From Viola odorata (taxonomy: Eukaryota; Streptophyta; Magnoliopsida; Malpighiales; Violaceae): DNA of 64,000 bases. The stretch lies in contig OY829546.1 of assembly GCA_963691705.1 (NCBI GenBank), positions 31,218,040 to 31,282,039 of the forward strand, given 5' to 3'. The position numbers and the translations under genes are program-made. The notes below the pieces were generated by a model that was given only the letters and a program-made list of their open reading frames with translations, was not told the DNA's origin and made no database searches. Shown here one piece after another: positions 11,321-23,493 of the stretch (position 1 is its first letter; every line of letters begins with the position of its first letter).

Positions 11321-13351
11321 TGCTTGCTAGTTTTCGATTAATTAAAAGGTGGTGGAGGGAAGAGGTTGTGAGATAATCGTCGGTGGGATTCTTCTCCCTA
11401 GCTTTGTCAAATCCGAATCCCAGGAAAATAACAAAAAGAAAGATAAAGAAACACGGAAATGTGGGCAGTGGTCACCACCACTCCAAGTCCCACTACTCTA
11501 AAGCCACTCAATTATTTTTGCTTCTCAAATCTTATTTCTCCACTATAGTTTCTCAACGTTGCAAGTTCTATTATACATATTTATTTTAGGTAGGGTTAAA
11601 ATTTAAGGTGTGTTTGGATTGGGTTAAAAGGAAGTTATAAGTTAATTCCTTAACATTCCCCTCATAATTCAACCTCATTTTATACTCCGCACCCTTAAAT
11701 AATTATTAGTGGACATAGGCTCAATGAATTATTCTAACCCATAATAGTTGTTAATTAGAATTGTACAATACATTGAACCATTTTAATTAATGGTTCAATC
11801 AGGTTCAATTAAAATTAATTATTGGTGTAATAAACTATAAAAGAATTAAAAAGAATATGAAAATGTGAATATCCGGAATTGAACAGTTTCAACGGGCTAA
11901 TTGACCAGTCACTTTTTGTACAAAATACCAAAGCACATCCACCTAAAATTTGAGTCACCAATTCATTGCTTGGACTAGGTTTAATTTAATTTTAATAATT
12001 ATGCTGTAATTAACTACATATACTAGTATATTTTTCTAATAACATAATCTGGGTGGCATGGTTAGTGACCATATAGTAGCATCTTGAATACTACTAGTCG
12101 TTTGTTGTACTGTATTAGTGCACTGTGGTTGGTACACCGAAACAATTGTTTATATTCAAAGCACAGATTGACAGGTCGATACTGAGATACAGTAAAATAA
12201 AAAAATTATAAATAACCGACGCGATATGTATATATATTAATATTAATATATATTATATAAAAATATAGTTCAAAATAATAAAGAAGGTTAATTTTAAATT
12301 AAATTTATTTTTAAAAGTATTTTTAGTAACTATAATTTATATTAAATATTTTTTTCTATTAATAATTATTTAAAATTATAATAAAAAACAGAATATAGAA
12401 AATCGTGAATCAGATATATCCAACGGATCATAATAAAAATATGGACTGTCCGTTCATGGTAGTTCAATTTTGTTTTGTTTTTCATTTTCACTTCAGTAGC
12501 GAATGCAAAGTGACAAATTGCTTTCATGCCCTTGGGCCCGCTTGTAACCCGTAATTATCACAAGATTATTGAAAGATTTGCTAAGGAGGGAAGAGTGGGT
12601 CCACATGCCGGTCAACATTTCCCATATGGTCAGCGAAAGTGAGGGAATGTAATAAGGCTCTTTAGTCTTTTGCACACTTTTTCTTTCTTTCTTTACGAGC
12701 GTGATTCCTATTCCTATTCCTACGAGCGGAATTTAAAAAAAAAAAAAACTCAGTAATTTAAAATTTTGAGTTTTATTGTGTTTAGTTACAATAAAAAAGT
12801 TAAATTTTTCAGAATTTAATTTTTTTTAACTTCCTCTCACTTTTTAAAAATGGGAGAAAATGATTTTTTAGTTAGGAGTGGGGAGAGTGATTCCCCAGAA
12901 AAAATTAATTTTTTTCTTAAATTATATATTTGTCCATTCATACTAACATTATTCTAAAAAAGAAAAGAAAAAACTTGTTCTTTTCTCTCTTAGTTTTAGT
13001 TCCCATTTTTTTATTAAATTTTTTTACCCTTTTTTATATATGTGTTATTTTTTTAGTTTCAGATTTTTTTAATATTTAATTTTTAAAGTTTTATAGAATT
13101 TTTCTTTTTTTATGTTTCAGATTCTTTTTTAAAGTTTTGATACATTTTTTAAATTTATGATACATTTTTTAAATTGCAGAATATTTTTTATTTTTTTAAA
13201 GTTTGAGAAAAAAATTAAAAAATTTAAAAAAAACTCGTGGCATGTTATATGGCATGCCACATGGGCACAAAATCGCTATGCCATCACCTCAGTCGGTACA
13301 TGAATTAAATTAAACTAAGTAGGTACAGGAATTAAATTAAACTAAGTATTA
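11321..13351. other. AT-rich intergenic, no gene
   Basis: Nothing codes convincingly. The phrase GGTGTGTTTGGATTGGG near 11610 resembles a MITE end, but I could not find its partner. Homopolymer-rich sequence fills 12730-13230. Confidence 0.4.
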
Positions 13352-13600
13352 CTCCCTCTGGACGCCAAAGCCTGACGTCCAGGCACAGTGGGATTGTGCA
13401 ATCCCATTTTTTTGATTTTTTTTTCTACTTCAAATCGAACTTTAATTTTTTGTTCAATAACTTGTCAACCCATCCTTCAATAGTACAAAAAATATGGGAT
13501 CGAAAAGGTAAAAAAATGTGAGCCCGAAGAAGTAAAATGACAATCATTATGAACAGTAAGAATCCGTAGAAAAGTGACAGTTAATAAAGTCCGGAGGGAG
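13352..13600. mobile_element. Stowaway-type MITE (Tc1/mariner)
   Basis: The terminal inverted repeats begin CTCCCTCTGGAC at 13352 and end GTCCGGAGGGAG at 13600, flanked on both sides by TA (13350-13351 and 13601-13602). Length is 249 bp with no coding capacity. The CTCCCTC terminus and TA duplication are diagnostic of Stowaway elements mobilised by mariner-like transposases. Confidence 0.9.
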
Positions 13601-13602
13601 TA

Positions 13603-14462
13603 TAATTTAGGGACCTGATTAAATAATTTTATAATTTTTGGACTAGATTAAATAAAGTGTTATACTTTAGGGCTAAAAATTTCACTTGTTTTAATAAAGT
13701 TTAGAAGTATTTTCAATTTTTTCTAAAAGAAGATTACATTATACCTTGACCTCGATGTGATTTTTCACCGGGTGGTGTAATTCAAGCATATCTTCTATTA
13801 TTCGAGGAAGATTATTACGTACATTGGTCACCAATGTGATTTTTTACCCTGCTAATATAATTCAAACATATTTACTATCTTCTTGAAAAGAAGATTACAT
13901 TGCTATAATTTTCAAGGACTCTAATATGAAGGTTATATCACTTGTCATGTTCTTAACCTACAAAAAATCATAGCCACAAAGTAAATTTGTTAATCAGAAG
14001 AAATAGAAGAGCAAGGAAAGAGCACATATATTATGAAGGTTGGATAAAGAAGGTTCATAAAACTAAATTTCTTAATCCACCTGTCAACTAACTCCTTGCA
14101 GTAATGAAGAATTTGAAAACTCATTTGATATTTTGATTGTTGAAAGATAGACAACTAAATAGAGAGAAAGTTCATGATAAAGTATATATAGAAAAGAATA
14201 ATTACATGCCTATTATGAACAAGATAACAAAGACACAAATATAGAAAATGATAAAGTAGTAATTTTTTTTACTTTCCTTTAGGATTCCCAAGTACAAAAC
14301 AAACACAAGAATGTTACTTTCCCGGGAATCTTAAATCTCAACCAAACACAAAAAACTAACATTCCTCCTAATCACTCTCCCGGGAGAGTGATTGCAAGAA
14401 GGACAATAACATTCCGTGAACCAAACGCTACCTAAAGAAAGAGGATATAGGTTGAACACCCA
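13603..14462. other. Intergenic with an imperfect 80-bp duplication
   Basis: Positions about 13730-13800 and 13805-13880 are diverged direct copies sharing the phrases AATGTGATTTTT or GATGTGATTTTT and ATATAATTCAA or GTGTAATTCAA. No gene is supportable up to the MULE target duplication at 14463. Confidence 0.45.
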
Positions 14463-14471
14463 TAAGAAAAA

Positions 14472-14665
14472 GGGGTAATAGCATTGAGCCCCCCCCCCCT
14501 AACTTTCGTGAAAAACAGAAACCTCCCTTGGACTATAAAAGTTTTATTCCACCTCCCTTGTACTTAAAGTCAACGAAGCCCAACCCTTTTCCGTTAGTCA
14601 ACCAAACGGACAGTCAGTTATGACTTGCTTCTACCGGTTACACCTTTTTGGACACCCGGTTACCT
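14472..14665 (+). repeat. Left terminal inverted repeat of the MULE
   Basis: Opens GGGGTAATAGCATTGAGCCC and continues with ACTTTCGTGAAAA, CCTCCCTTGGACTATAAAAG and a GTTAGTCAA phrase. The right TIR, read as complement, has the same order of phrases. A run of about thirteen C residues marks replication slippage. Confidence 0.85.
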
Positions 14666-15314
14666 CTTGTGTTGACAAAGAAATTAATTTAAAAAATGAA
14701 AGACGAAGATATAAAAGGAAAAACACAAACTAAACAATCCAAAATTGAAATTAATTTTACGTGGAACTGAAAAACCCTTCGAAGCTTTCAAATCAACACT
14801 GCGTGAGGAAGGTTGAAGAAGATTGAGTAGGATTGCTGCCATTAACAGTGTGATAGGTTCCTTTATTTGAAAGCGTTGATTTTGAGGACGTTTGGTTGAA
14901 GGAAACATTTCTTCAACCAAATGGTCGCGAGCTGAAAAAGTAAAGGGTTGTACAAATTGGCGGTTCTTGTCTGTGTCTGTGAGGCCACGAAGGAAGATAG
15001 GACCACCTGGTTGAAGTAGCGTGCTGTCTCTCTCAGAAACAAGGCCAGTGACTTGTCGCGTTTATTTTCCCGCTTCAACGAAACGAAACATGTGAAAATC
15101 TATGTTTTATTATATTATTTTCGATTATGGGTTTGAATAAATAAATATGCAATGTGTGTAATGTGATTAGGGTTTTGAATACACAAATATGCAATGTGTT
15201 TAATGCGATTAGGGTTTGAATAAATAAATATACTAATGCGATTAGGGTTTGGAAAAAAGACAGATTGAGTGTATTATTTGGGCATTCTTTATTAATTTAG
15301 TGCTAATTCATGAC
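14666..15314. other. MULE 5' region upstream of the transposase
   Basis: Non-coding as far as I can tell. Minus-strand open frames at 14684-15078 encode no motif I recognise. The stretch just before 15315 repeats GTGATTAGGGTTT / GCGATTAGGGTTT about three times (15163-15250). The transposase promoter would be expected here. Confidence 0.45.
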
Positions 15315-17091
15315 ATGATGCTGTTGAATGTGAAAATATTCATGGGTGGATTTTGGATATATGCTCCAAAGCTATAGTACTTAGATGCAGTGGAAGACTA
15401 TTTTCAAATTGAGCATCATAAGCTTTCAATTGTAGACATTCATAAAAGAGTCCAAAGCAAAGGATATTCTCATAATGCCATGCATTATGATGTTAAATAT
15501 CCATGGGAAGAAATGGAGGAAGTTATTAGGCAATTGAGGAAGAAAAAACACATAAAGAGAATTATAAATAAGATGTTACTAGATAGTGAGGATACACTGG
15601 AAGTGTATGTGGAACATGGAGTCCACACCCCCATATTTGTTGAGAATATTGCTAGTAGTAGTGATGACGAAATGGAAGATGTTTCAGGATGTTATAGCAC
15701 ATAGGTAGGGTGTCCTCCTTTGCTGCTTACCTTGGAAGATGTAGACCACAATCAACCTGTGGGTAGAGATGAGGTTAGGGCTGAAAGTTATTAGAGGGTT
15801 GGTGCAAATGTAGATGAGACTAGTGAGGGGGGTGGAACAAATGCAGCTGAGAGTGGTGAGAGGGTTAGTGTAAATGCAGATGAGAGTGGTTTGAGGGTTA
15901 AAGCAAATGCAGATGAGAGTGGTGAGAGGGTTGAAGAAAGCGCTGAAAGTTGTGAGAGTGTTGGTGTAAATGCAACTGAGAGTGGTGAGGGGGTTGGAAC
16001 AAATGCAGCTGAGAGTGGTGAGGGTGGAAGAAAATGGGGTTGAAAATGATCACCCTGAGGTTGAAGTCAATGCAGATGAGGAAGGTGGTTATGACAACCA
16101 TGTTGATAGAACATACAATTGTGAAGTGGATAGTGAAAGCAATAGTGGTGATGAACTTAGTGACTTTGTAGATTTAGAAGATTAGGCTGAAGAAGACCTT
16201 TTTGGTGATAGGACTGAGGAAGTTGGTGTAGAGTTTGAAGAGGTAAATTTAGGGGGTGAGCATAGCAGAAGTGACAAGGTCAATAGGCCACTAGCTACAA
16301 GTTCTAGTCCCCATGTGCCTAATGTGGAAACTGACTATGAGGACAGTGATGTGTTAGAAAGCCCCTCTTGTTCAGATAGTGAAGAAGAATGTGCTAGGTA
16401 GAGGTATAAGTATCTAGAATTCAATGAGAGTACATATATGGATGGGGAAATTAAGTCGGAGGTTGGGATGAGGTTTGCAAGTCTTGGTGTTTTCAGGAAG
16501 GCTTTAATGGCTTACTCTCTGCAAATTGGACATGACTACAGGTTTGAAAAGAATGAAAAGATTAGGATCACTGCCCACTACAAAAATAAATATGGATGGA
16601 GAATACATGCTTCACTATCAGCAAATAGGACTTGCTTCCAAATTAAGGCCTTCAAGAGGATTCATTACTGTGGCAAGGATGTAGAGAATCGGAGAGCCAC
16701 TAGTAGATGGGTTGCCCTAACATATTTGACAGATTTCAGGGATAATTTAGATACTGATTTGGAAATCCTTAGGAATAGGATCAGAAGGGAGAAGTTCGTA
16801 ATAGTTTCATACTACAAGCTGGTAGGGGTAAAGAAAATAGCACGAGATATTATTGAGGGAGAGCATGGTGAGCAATATAAGCTGCTGTGGAACTATATTG
16901 AGGCCATCAGGATTTCAAATCCTAGTAGCACAGTCAAGATAACTGCTCCAGATGGGGTTTTTCAAAGGTTGTACATGTGTCTTGCTGCTTGCAAGCGTGG
17001 ATTTTTGAAAGGTTGTAGGCCATTTATTGGCATTGACGGTTGTCATTTAAAAGAGAGATACAAGGGACACCTACTGTTAGCAATCGAAAAG
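15315..17091 (+). pseudogene. MULE transposase, N-terminal part (PB1-like domain, DNA-binding domain, start of catalytic domain)
   Basis: The frame starting MMLLNVKIF at 15315 gives the PB1-like domain of plant MULE transposases (FMGGFWIYAP, later LEVYVEHG), with one stop near 15378 and another after GCYST. An acidic tandem-repeat linker follows at about 15780-16030 (ESGE plus variable residues). A frame from 16438 then holds the MuDR-type DNA-binding region (GMRFASLGVFRKAL, YGWRIHASL, CFQIKAF, then an HYC segment) and, near 17025, the start of the MULE transposase domain with FIGIDGCHLKERYKG, whose first catalytic Asp is in IDG. The protein is cut at 17091 by the Tat element E1 and resumes at 33327. 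In-frame stops show it was also degrading by point mutation. Confidence 0.88.
15780..16030 (+). repeat. Minisatellite encoding the acidic linker of the MULE transposase
   Basis: About six units of 33-48 bp, each containing GCAGATGAGAGTGGTGAG or a near variant, spell repeats rich in Glu, Ser and Asn. The array sits between the PB1-like domain and the DNA-binding domain. Confidence 0.7.
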
Positions 17092-17237
17092 TGGTAACAA
17101 TAGAGGCAACTCCAGGGGCACGCGTTATCTACCCATGCGCACGACGTTATCCCATCCCAGGTCAGCCATGACGTCACTCGAGGCGTTATCTGTCCTAGAT
17201 AACGGCCACCCCTAGAGGTAACGCCCACTTTTGCGCC

Positions 17238-17245
17238 TATAAATA
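17238..17245 (+). promoter_or_regulatory. TATA box of the E1 5' LTR
   Basis: TATAAATA preceded by GCGCC. The same box sits at 33112-33119 in the 3' LTR. The region upstream has paired GTTATC and GATAAC words that form short inverted repeats. Confidence 0.7.
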
Positions 17246-17338
17246 CCCCACCATTCAAGATGAGAGGTAAGCCTATGATTGCTAGTCGAACCCCTGCCAT
17301 TTGGAACAGCCATACTGACTTAAACATCTGAGTGTCTA

Positions 17339-17359
17339 CGCCGGAGCCCCCCTCCGGCG
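17339..17359 (+). other. GC-rich hairpin in the R/U5 part of the E1 LTR
   Basis: Stem CGCCGGAG (17339-17346) pairs with CTCCGGCG (17352-17359) around a loop of five C. The 3' LTR keeps the stem exactly (33213-33220 and 33227-33234) with a six-C loop. It lies about 100 bp downstream of the TATA box, so it would be in the transcript. Confidence 0.65.
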
Positions 17360-17449
17360 CTTTGCAGGTACACCGGACGACGAGTATAGCAACTTTGAGC
17401 AGCCATAGTCCTCACCCCTGGTTCCCCAGAAGTTCGAATCTTATCAAAC

Positions 17450-17467
17450 TGGTGCTTTCATTGAGAG
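17450..17467 (+). other. Candidate tRNA primer-binding site of E1
   Basis: TGGTGCTTTCATTGAGAG begins 3 nt after the 5' LTR and starts with TGG as a PBS should. I cannot assign the tRNA with confidence without a search. Confidence 0.55.
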
Positions 17468-17532
17468 CTTTGGTTTAATTAAGTGAGCCTCCTTAATAGC
17501 TAAGCTCTATCTTTTCTGGGAATTGAAGGATT

Positions 17533-19332
17533 ATGGCTTCCGATTCAGAATCTACACCTCCTCAATCTCGTGGTATTCTCACTCGTACAGAGCTTTTTCC
17601 TTCTACTTCTGCTGACATCTTTACCACAGTGCATGGAACCCTTTCTGCGCAGACAAACTTTCTTTTCGGGCCTACAGTGAGCACGTCATTTCCTTAGATC
17701 AGTATTCCACCTTCCCAAATGGCGGGATCTAGCTTTTTCACTCCTCCTCCAATGGGATCTATGATGGATAGCGCTAATAACCCCTTTGTGAATTCAATAT
17801 CCGCTCTTCGTGCTCAGTTAGATCATTTAACCGAGTTAGCCGCAGGATTCACGCCCAGTGTTTCCGGACTGAGTGTTCCTTTTCAGACTATTTTCACTTC
17901 ATCTATTGTCACTAAAAAACCGTTATCGCCTCCACAACATAGAAACATTCCGTTGACCTTATCCGCGACGACTACACCAGCCAGCCTTGTGCAACTCGCT
18001 CATGGGTGAGTAGAGCCTTACATACCGCACACGCGACAAATCCCCGTCTCCCAAGAGGAGCGACGGTATGACGAGTATAAAGATCGTTGGGGCGGCCGAT
18101 AAGAGGAAATGGATAGAGATGTATCCCCCGAGCGCAGTGAGAGATCGAGTAGCAGAAAAAACCGAACCCGCTCACTAAGGAGTCGTAGCCGGACTCCAAG
18201 GCGACATCACACCCCCGATCCGCGAGACCGAAGACGTCATCTTGAAGTGTCCCCATCTCGCCATACTCGCGAAATCCTCAACGACACCTCAGGTCACACA
18301 TTTAGCCATCGCATAAGACGTCACAGGGTTAGTCGACATGTGAAACTCCCTACGGAGTCCTATGATGATACCAAGGATCCCATTTCCCACCTTAACAAGG
18401 TGAAAGACTTTGTGCAATTCCAAACTCACAGTGACGCGGCTTTGTGCCAAATATTTGTTATGACATTGTCAGGAGTCGCGCGCCTTTGGTTTGAAGGTCT
18501 CCCAACCAGATCCATTGACAGTTTTTCGCAGCTAGAGTCTTCGTTTCGAAACCGGTTTAGTACTGCTATCCCCATCAAGAAATCCGCCGCAGCTTTATTC
18601 GATATACATAGGAAACCTCAGGAATCTTTGGAAGATTTCCTCTATCGTTTCGATATGGAGATGTCATTAATGCCAGACGTTACCATTGATTTCGCTGTGG
18701 AAGCCTTGAAGCGGAACTGTCGTTATGAGAAACTGCGAGATATGTTAATGGTGGACCCCCCAATGACTTTGGACGCGTTGAGATTGAAAGCCTATAATTA
18801 CACAAGGATGGAAGAGGAAGAAAACAAGGACAGAACTAGAAACATGCCACAAAACGCGCCTCAAGTTCCCAACATTCCTATCAACATGACCTCTGACGAT
18901 CATTTTATCGACGATTATGCTCAACGAAAAGATCACGTCCCTAAGACCTCCAATCGGCAAAGAGGCAACTTCTCAAGAGGAAGACCCGGTAACTCCCCCA
19001 CTCAGCGGCAGACAGATCCCCCCAAGGGCCGAATTTATGACCCAGACCTTCCTTCTCTCATATTGCCAAGAGCGGAAATCTTAGCGATTGTGGAACAATG
19101 GAACCTACCTATCCGTTATCCAGCCCCTGTAAAGCCAGGAGTAGTCATGGGAGGAAGGGAAAATGCTTTCTGCAAATTTCATAAAGTCAAGGGACACTCC
19201 ACAGACGTGTGCAGAGAATTAAAGATGGCAATAAAGCGCTTAGTAGAAGAAGGTTACCTCGGGGAATTTGCCACTAAGGCAAGAGAAGACGTCAGGAACA
19301 ACCCAACAAACAGGATGTCAGATAACCGATAG
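17533..19332 (+). pseudogene. E1 gag, interrupted by stops
   Basis: A single frame from ATG 17533 (MASDSESTPPQS) reaches 19332, broken by stops at 17695, 18007 and 18100. The core at about 18340-18810 is a Retrotrans_gag domain: DPISHLNKVKDFVQ, then ALCQIFVMTLSG, then WFEGLP, then DFLYRFDMEMS. Near 19175 is a zinc-knuckle-like CKFHKVKGHSTDVC with the C, H, H, C spacing seen in Tat gag proteins, followed by LVEEGYLGEF. Gag forms the particle and binds the genomic RNA. The N-terminal 190 codons are variable. Reading continues past 19332 in the same frame into the linker before protease. Confidence 0.88.
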
Positions 19333-19544
19333 ACACCTCCTCGCGCACCAGGAAATAATACTACTCCTGCTGGGAGAGGTAGAGAAACGCTTACGATTGA
19401 TGAAGAGGATGTTCCCATCATCAATGTTATCACGGGAGGCACGCCGTACCTTGACGAGCCTGTGCAGTTAACGCCCACAGCAGGAGACAAGCGGAAGCGA
19501 GAGGGCACGTTAATGAAAAGTGAAGCGATAACGCCTTAGATCGA

Positions 19545-21180
19545 ATGGTGTTATCCTTTTTTGAAGAGGAAGAGAAAGGTATTGTGTTCCCGCATAACGA
19601 TGCGTTAGTAGTTACACCCGTTATCGGCAAGCATGGAGTTAGAAGAACTCTTGTTGACAACGGAAGCGCGGTAAATCTATTTTCATTAGAGGCTTACAAC
19701 CTCATGAAGCGTCCCGACAGCGAGCTTACACCCTGCAAGAAGCCAATAATTGGGGTAGATGGAGTTCCAATCCCGGTGACTGGAGTCACGATGCTGCCAG
19801 TATACTTTAGAGAAGACACGTCCAAGCGGTCAGAGGAGTTGTTATTTTTGGTCGTAGACCTAACCTTGCCTTATAACGCTATACTTGGGCGACCGTTCCT
19901 CAACCGTTTTGGAACAACGATATCTCAAAAGTATTTGAGGATGAAATATCCCTCCTAGGATAGAGTGGTCTCAATCAAAAGCGATCAGAAATTGGCGGCT
20001 GAGTGTTACCTACTCATGACTCAGAAGAGTTGTGATAGATACGTGTGTGTCACGGTAGATCCATATGGGCCAAATAATGAGAAACGCACTCAGCCTGTGG
20101 ACAAAATGGTACCCGTACCAGTTAACGGGATCAGCGAAGCAAATTTCCTGGTTAGTGAGAAGCTAAGCCTAGAAGAAAACCTCCAACTAGCTCGACTATT
20201 GAACAAATATAAAGGAGAGTTCACGTGGAAGCCTGCGGATATGCCTGGTATCTCGCGAGAGGTAGCGGAACATCGACTTAATATTGATCCCTGCATCAAA
20301 CCGATCCAACAGAAACGACGAGCATTTTCTATGGAGAAAACTTTAGCCATTGACAAGGAGGTGTCAAAGCTCTTAAACGCAGGTTTCATCTGAGAGGTCC
20401 AATATCCAACCTGGTTAGCTAACCCAGTTCTCGTTCCAAAGCCCAACGGAGACTGGCGTATGTGCATTGACTTCACTGACTTGAATGATGCTTGTCCCAA
20501 GGATTGCTACCCGCTTCCTCGAATTGACCAGCTAGTCGATCAGACTGCCGGGTACGCCTATCTAAGCTCATTAGACGCCAACTTCGGGTATCATCAAATC
20601 CCTATGGTTGTTGAAGACGAAGAAAAGACCGCCTTCATCACTCCGAAGGCCACTTACTGCTACACGGCGATGCCGTTTGGGCTGAAAAATGCTGGGGCAA
20701 CCTTCCAGCGTATGGCGAATAAAGTATTTGAAAAGCAAATTGGAAAGAACGTGGAAGCCTACATTGATGATATACTAGTCAAAATCTGAAGCTTTAAGGA
20801 CCACTTGGTTGACTTGAAAGAAGTTTTTGATGTGATGAGAGAATATAAAATGAAGCTGAACCCCCGTAAATGCATGTTCGCGTTCTAAATGGGCAAAGTT
20901 TTGGGCTACGTGGTCAGTCAGAAAGGTATCTATCCCAACCCCTCAAAAATCAAAGCTATCCAGGATATGATATCTCCTCGAACCGTCAAGGAGGTACAAA
21001 AACTAACAGGGCGCGTTGTCGCTCTAGGACGGTTTATTCCTACGTAAGGCGAGAGATGTCTCCCCCTTTTCAAGGTCATACGTAAAAAAGCCCCTTTTGG
21101 GTGGACAGCAGAATGTGAAGAGGCATTTACAGGCCTAAAAGCCTATTTATCGTCTGACCTGGTGTTAACAAGACCATAAC
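19545..21180 (+). pseudogene. E1 pol part 1: aspartic protease, reverse transcriptase and start of RNase H
   Basis: One reading frame with stops at 19956, 20391, 20787, 20886, 21045 and 21177. Protease comes first, with VDNGSAVNLF as its active-site motif and ILGRPFL near the C-terminus. RT follows from about 20300: KPNGDWRMCIDFTDLN, the finger/palm segment DACPKDCYPLPRIDQL, and FGLKNAGATFQR. The catalytic YIDD motif is intact at about 20760. The connection domain begins near 20800. At least four stops are single C-to-T or G-to-A changes from expected codons (Trp, Arg or Gln). The protein could not be made without suppression. Confidence 0.9.
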
Positions 21181-23386
21181 CGGGCGACACCCTGTACTTA
21201 TACCTTGGGGTTGCCGATGAAGTGGTTAGTGCTGTCCTTGTACGAGACGACAACCACACACACCACCCTGTGTACTTCGTGAGTCATGTTTTGAAAGATA
21301 CCGAGCTGCGATACTCACGCATTGAGAAAATAGCGTTTGCGTTAATACAGGCCATGCGGAAAATGTATAGATATTTTCAGGCCCACCCCGTCATCGTACT
21401 TACAGACCAACCCTTGAAAAGGATATTTCGAAAACCTGAGTCTTCAAGAAGAATGCTGATTTGGGCCATCGAACTCAAGCAATATGGGTTGCAGTATAAA
21501 GCCCGACCATCTATAAAAGCTCAAGTCCTAGCAGACTTCATAGCTGAGTGCACCTTTATGCAGGATCCATTGACGGACCTACCTGAAGAAGAAAAAGATA
21601 GCTTGGATCTCTCGTTCCCTGAAACCTATACTGACTTATGGGTCATCCACATGGATGGAGCCAAGAATCAAGAACTAGCCGGAGTCGAAATCTTTGTAAT
21701 CGGGCCGCACGACATACAGATATGATACGCCATCAGAATCCTGCAACCGTTATCCAATAACGTGGTGGAGTATGAGGCGTTACTGGCTGGACTTAGAATA
21801 GGAAGAAGCTTCACCACCAAAGTGATACACGATACGGGAATGATGGGAGACTTGCGACTAAAGATCTGCAGAGATTTCAAGTTGATAATAGACCAAGTCT
21901 TGGGACACTCTCAGGCCAGAGAGTCCATCCTGGTTCAATATCTTGCTAAAGTGAAACGTGAGCTGCTGGAAATAAAGAAAAGTGGCATGCAGGTTAGCTT
22001 TGAGCATATCCCTCGAGAGGATAATGCTGAAGCAGACAACCTTGCCAAACTTGTAGCGAACCCAGGAGCGTCCATACCTAAGGGTTTGTACTATCGAGAA
22101 ATATTCGTGCCTTCCTTCATGGAGGAGCAAGCGTCGCTTTGCGTTGAAGAAATTGAAAACGACTGGCGAATCCCCGTAATAAAATACTTGAAACATGAGG
22201 AATTACCTGCAGATAACGCCGAGAGGAAAAAAGTGCTGAAACAAGCGGCACGGTGTACGTATTATGACGGGGAACTAGTTAGGAGATGTTTTTCTCACCC
22301 AGCTGCCAAGTGTATAACGGAACAAGAGGGTCTCCATACCTTACGAGAAATCCATGAAGGAATATGTGGCATGCATGCATCAGGCGGTACCTTGGCCGCA
22401 CAAGTTTTCAGGTCAGGATTTTATTGGCCTACTATTTGTAGGGATTGCTATAATTATGTACGAACTTGTCAGAAATGTCAGGGGTTCTCCAAGATTCCTC
22501 GACAACCCGCCACAGAAATCTCTGAAATTGTGGCTCCTTGTCCTTTTGCGAAATGGGGGATCGATATCCTAGGCCCGTTTCCAAAGGCAAGGTCTCAGCT
22601 AAAATTCGTGGTCGTGGCGGTGGACTACTTCACGAAATGGGCAGAAGCGGAAGCGGTGCCAACATCACAACAGAAAACATTTGGCATTTCTTTAAACACC
22701 AAGTTATCAGTACCCCGTGTGTTAGTCAGCGATAATGGGACACAATTCACCAGTCAATTTTTTAGAGACCAATGCGCGGAATTCCGAATCGAGCAAAGAT
22801 TCTCTTCCGTGGCTCACCCGCAGACCAACGGTCAAGCGGAGGTGACCAATCGAAGCATTCTCAGTGGTATTAAAAAAAATCTGGAAGGGTCCAGAAAGAA
22901 ATGGGCAGACGAGCTGCCGTATGTGATGTGGGCATATCGCATGACCGTTAAAACTAGTACTGGAGAAACACCTTTCGCATTGGCTTTCGGCACTAAGGCC
23001 ATTACACCGGTAGAATCGGTACTCTGAGCCTGCGAGTTGCATACTTCAAAGAAGAGCTAAACGAAGAGAGGTTGCGAGCGAACCTCGATGCGTTACCAGA
23101 ACTACATGAGGAAACCCTCATGAAAATGCTACATTATAAGCAAAAAATGGCGTGTTATCACAACCGGTGCGTCAAGGAGCGATTGCTGAAAGTAGGAGAC
23201 TTGGTACTCAGGGACAAACGAACAACTGGACAGCGCGTGGGGAAACTCAGCCCGAACTGGGACGGCCCATACCACGTCACCCGCGTTATTGGAAAGGGAG
23301 TATATCACCTGAAAACACTTGATGGTACTCCCTTACCCAACTCTTGGAATATAGCTCGTTTGAAATTATACCATGCTAGAATTTGA
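21181..23386 (+). pseudogene. E1 pol part 2: RNase H, second archaeal-type RNase H, integrase
   Basis: Retroviral-type RNase H spans about 21200-21550 (VYFVSHVLKD, RYSRIEKIAFAL, VLADFIAEC). A second RNase H of archaeal type follows at 21640-22090 (HMDGA, VEYEALLAGLRIG, KLIIDQVLGHSQA, PREDNAEADNLAKL), the hallmark of the Tat clade. Integrase runs 22200-23386: an HHCC zinc finger with HEGICGMH and CQKCQ, then the three catalytic acids in WGIDILGPF, LVSDNGTQF and GQAEVTNRS, all retained. A stop at 21723 and a frameshift near 23025 break it; the C-terminus (LSPNWDGPYHVTRV) continues in another frame to 23386. Confidence 0.9.
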
Positions 23387-23493
23387 TACATCTCTGCACG
23401 TTTTGCTAACGCCACCCCTAACTTGTGTTAACGCTTGAATAGAGAATATTCTTGTGTGTTTTGTGGCTGATTGTGTGCAAATGATGAAGGGTG

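Larger units (their letters stand above)
17092..17446 (+). repeat. E1 5' LTR (355 bp)
   Basis: Starts TGGTAACAATAGAGG and ends AATCTTATCA. A TATA box (TATAAATA) lies at 17238-17245. Compared with the 3' LTR it lacks about 140 bp directly after the first 30 bases; elsewhere the two are closely similar. Confidence 0.92.

Noticed and set aside
12730..14430. Possible hAT-like element between two 'not gene' phrases near 12730 and 14400
   Set aside because: I could not match inverted ends or a target duplication.
14684..15078. Two overlapping minus-strand frames in the MULE 5' region
   Set aside because: No motif or homology to other frames; probably chance.
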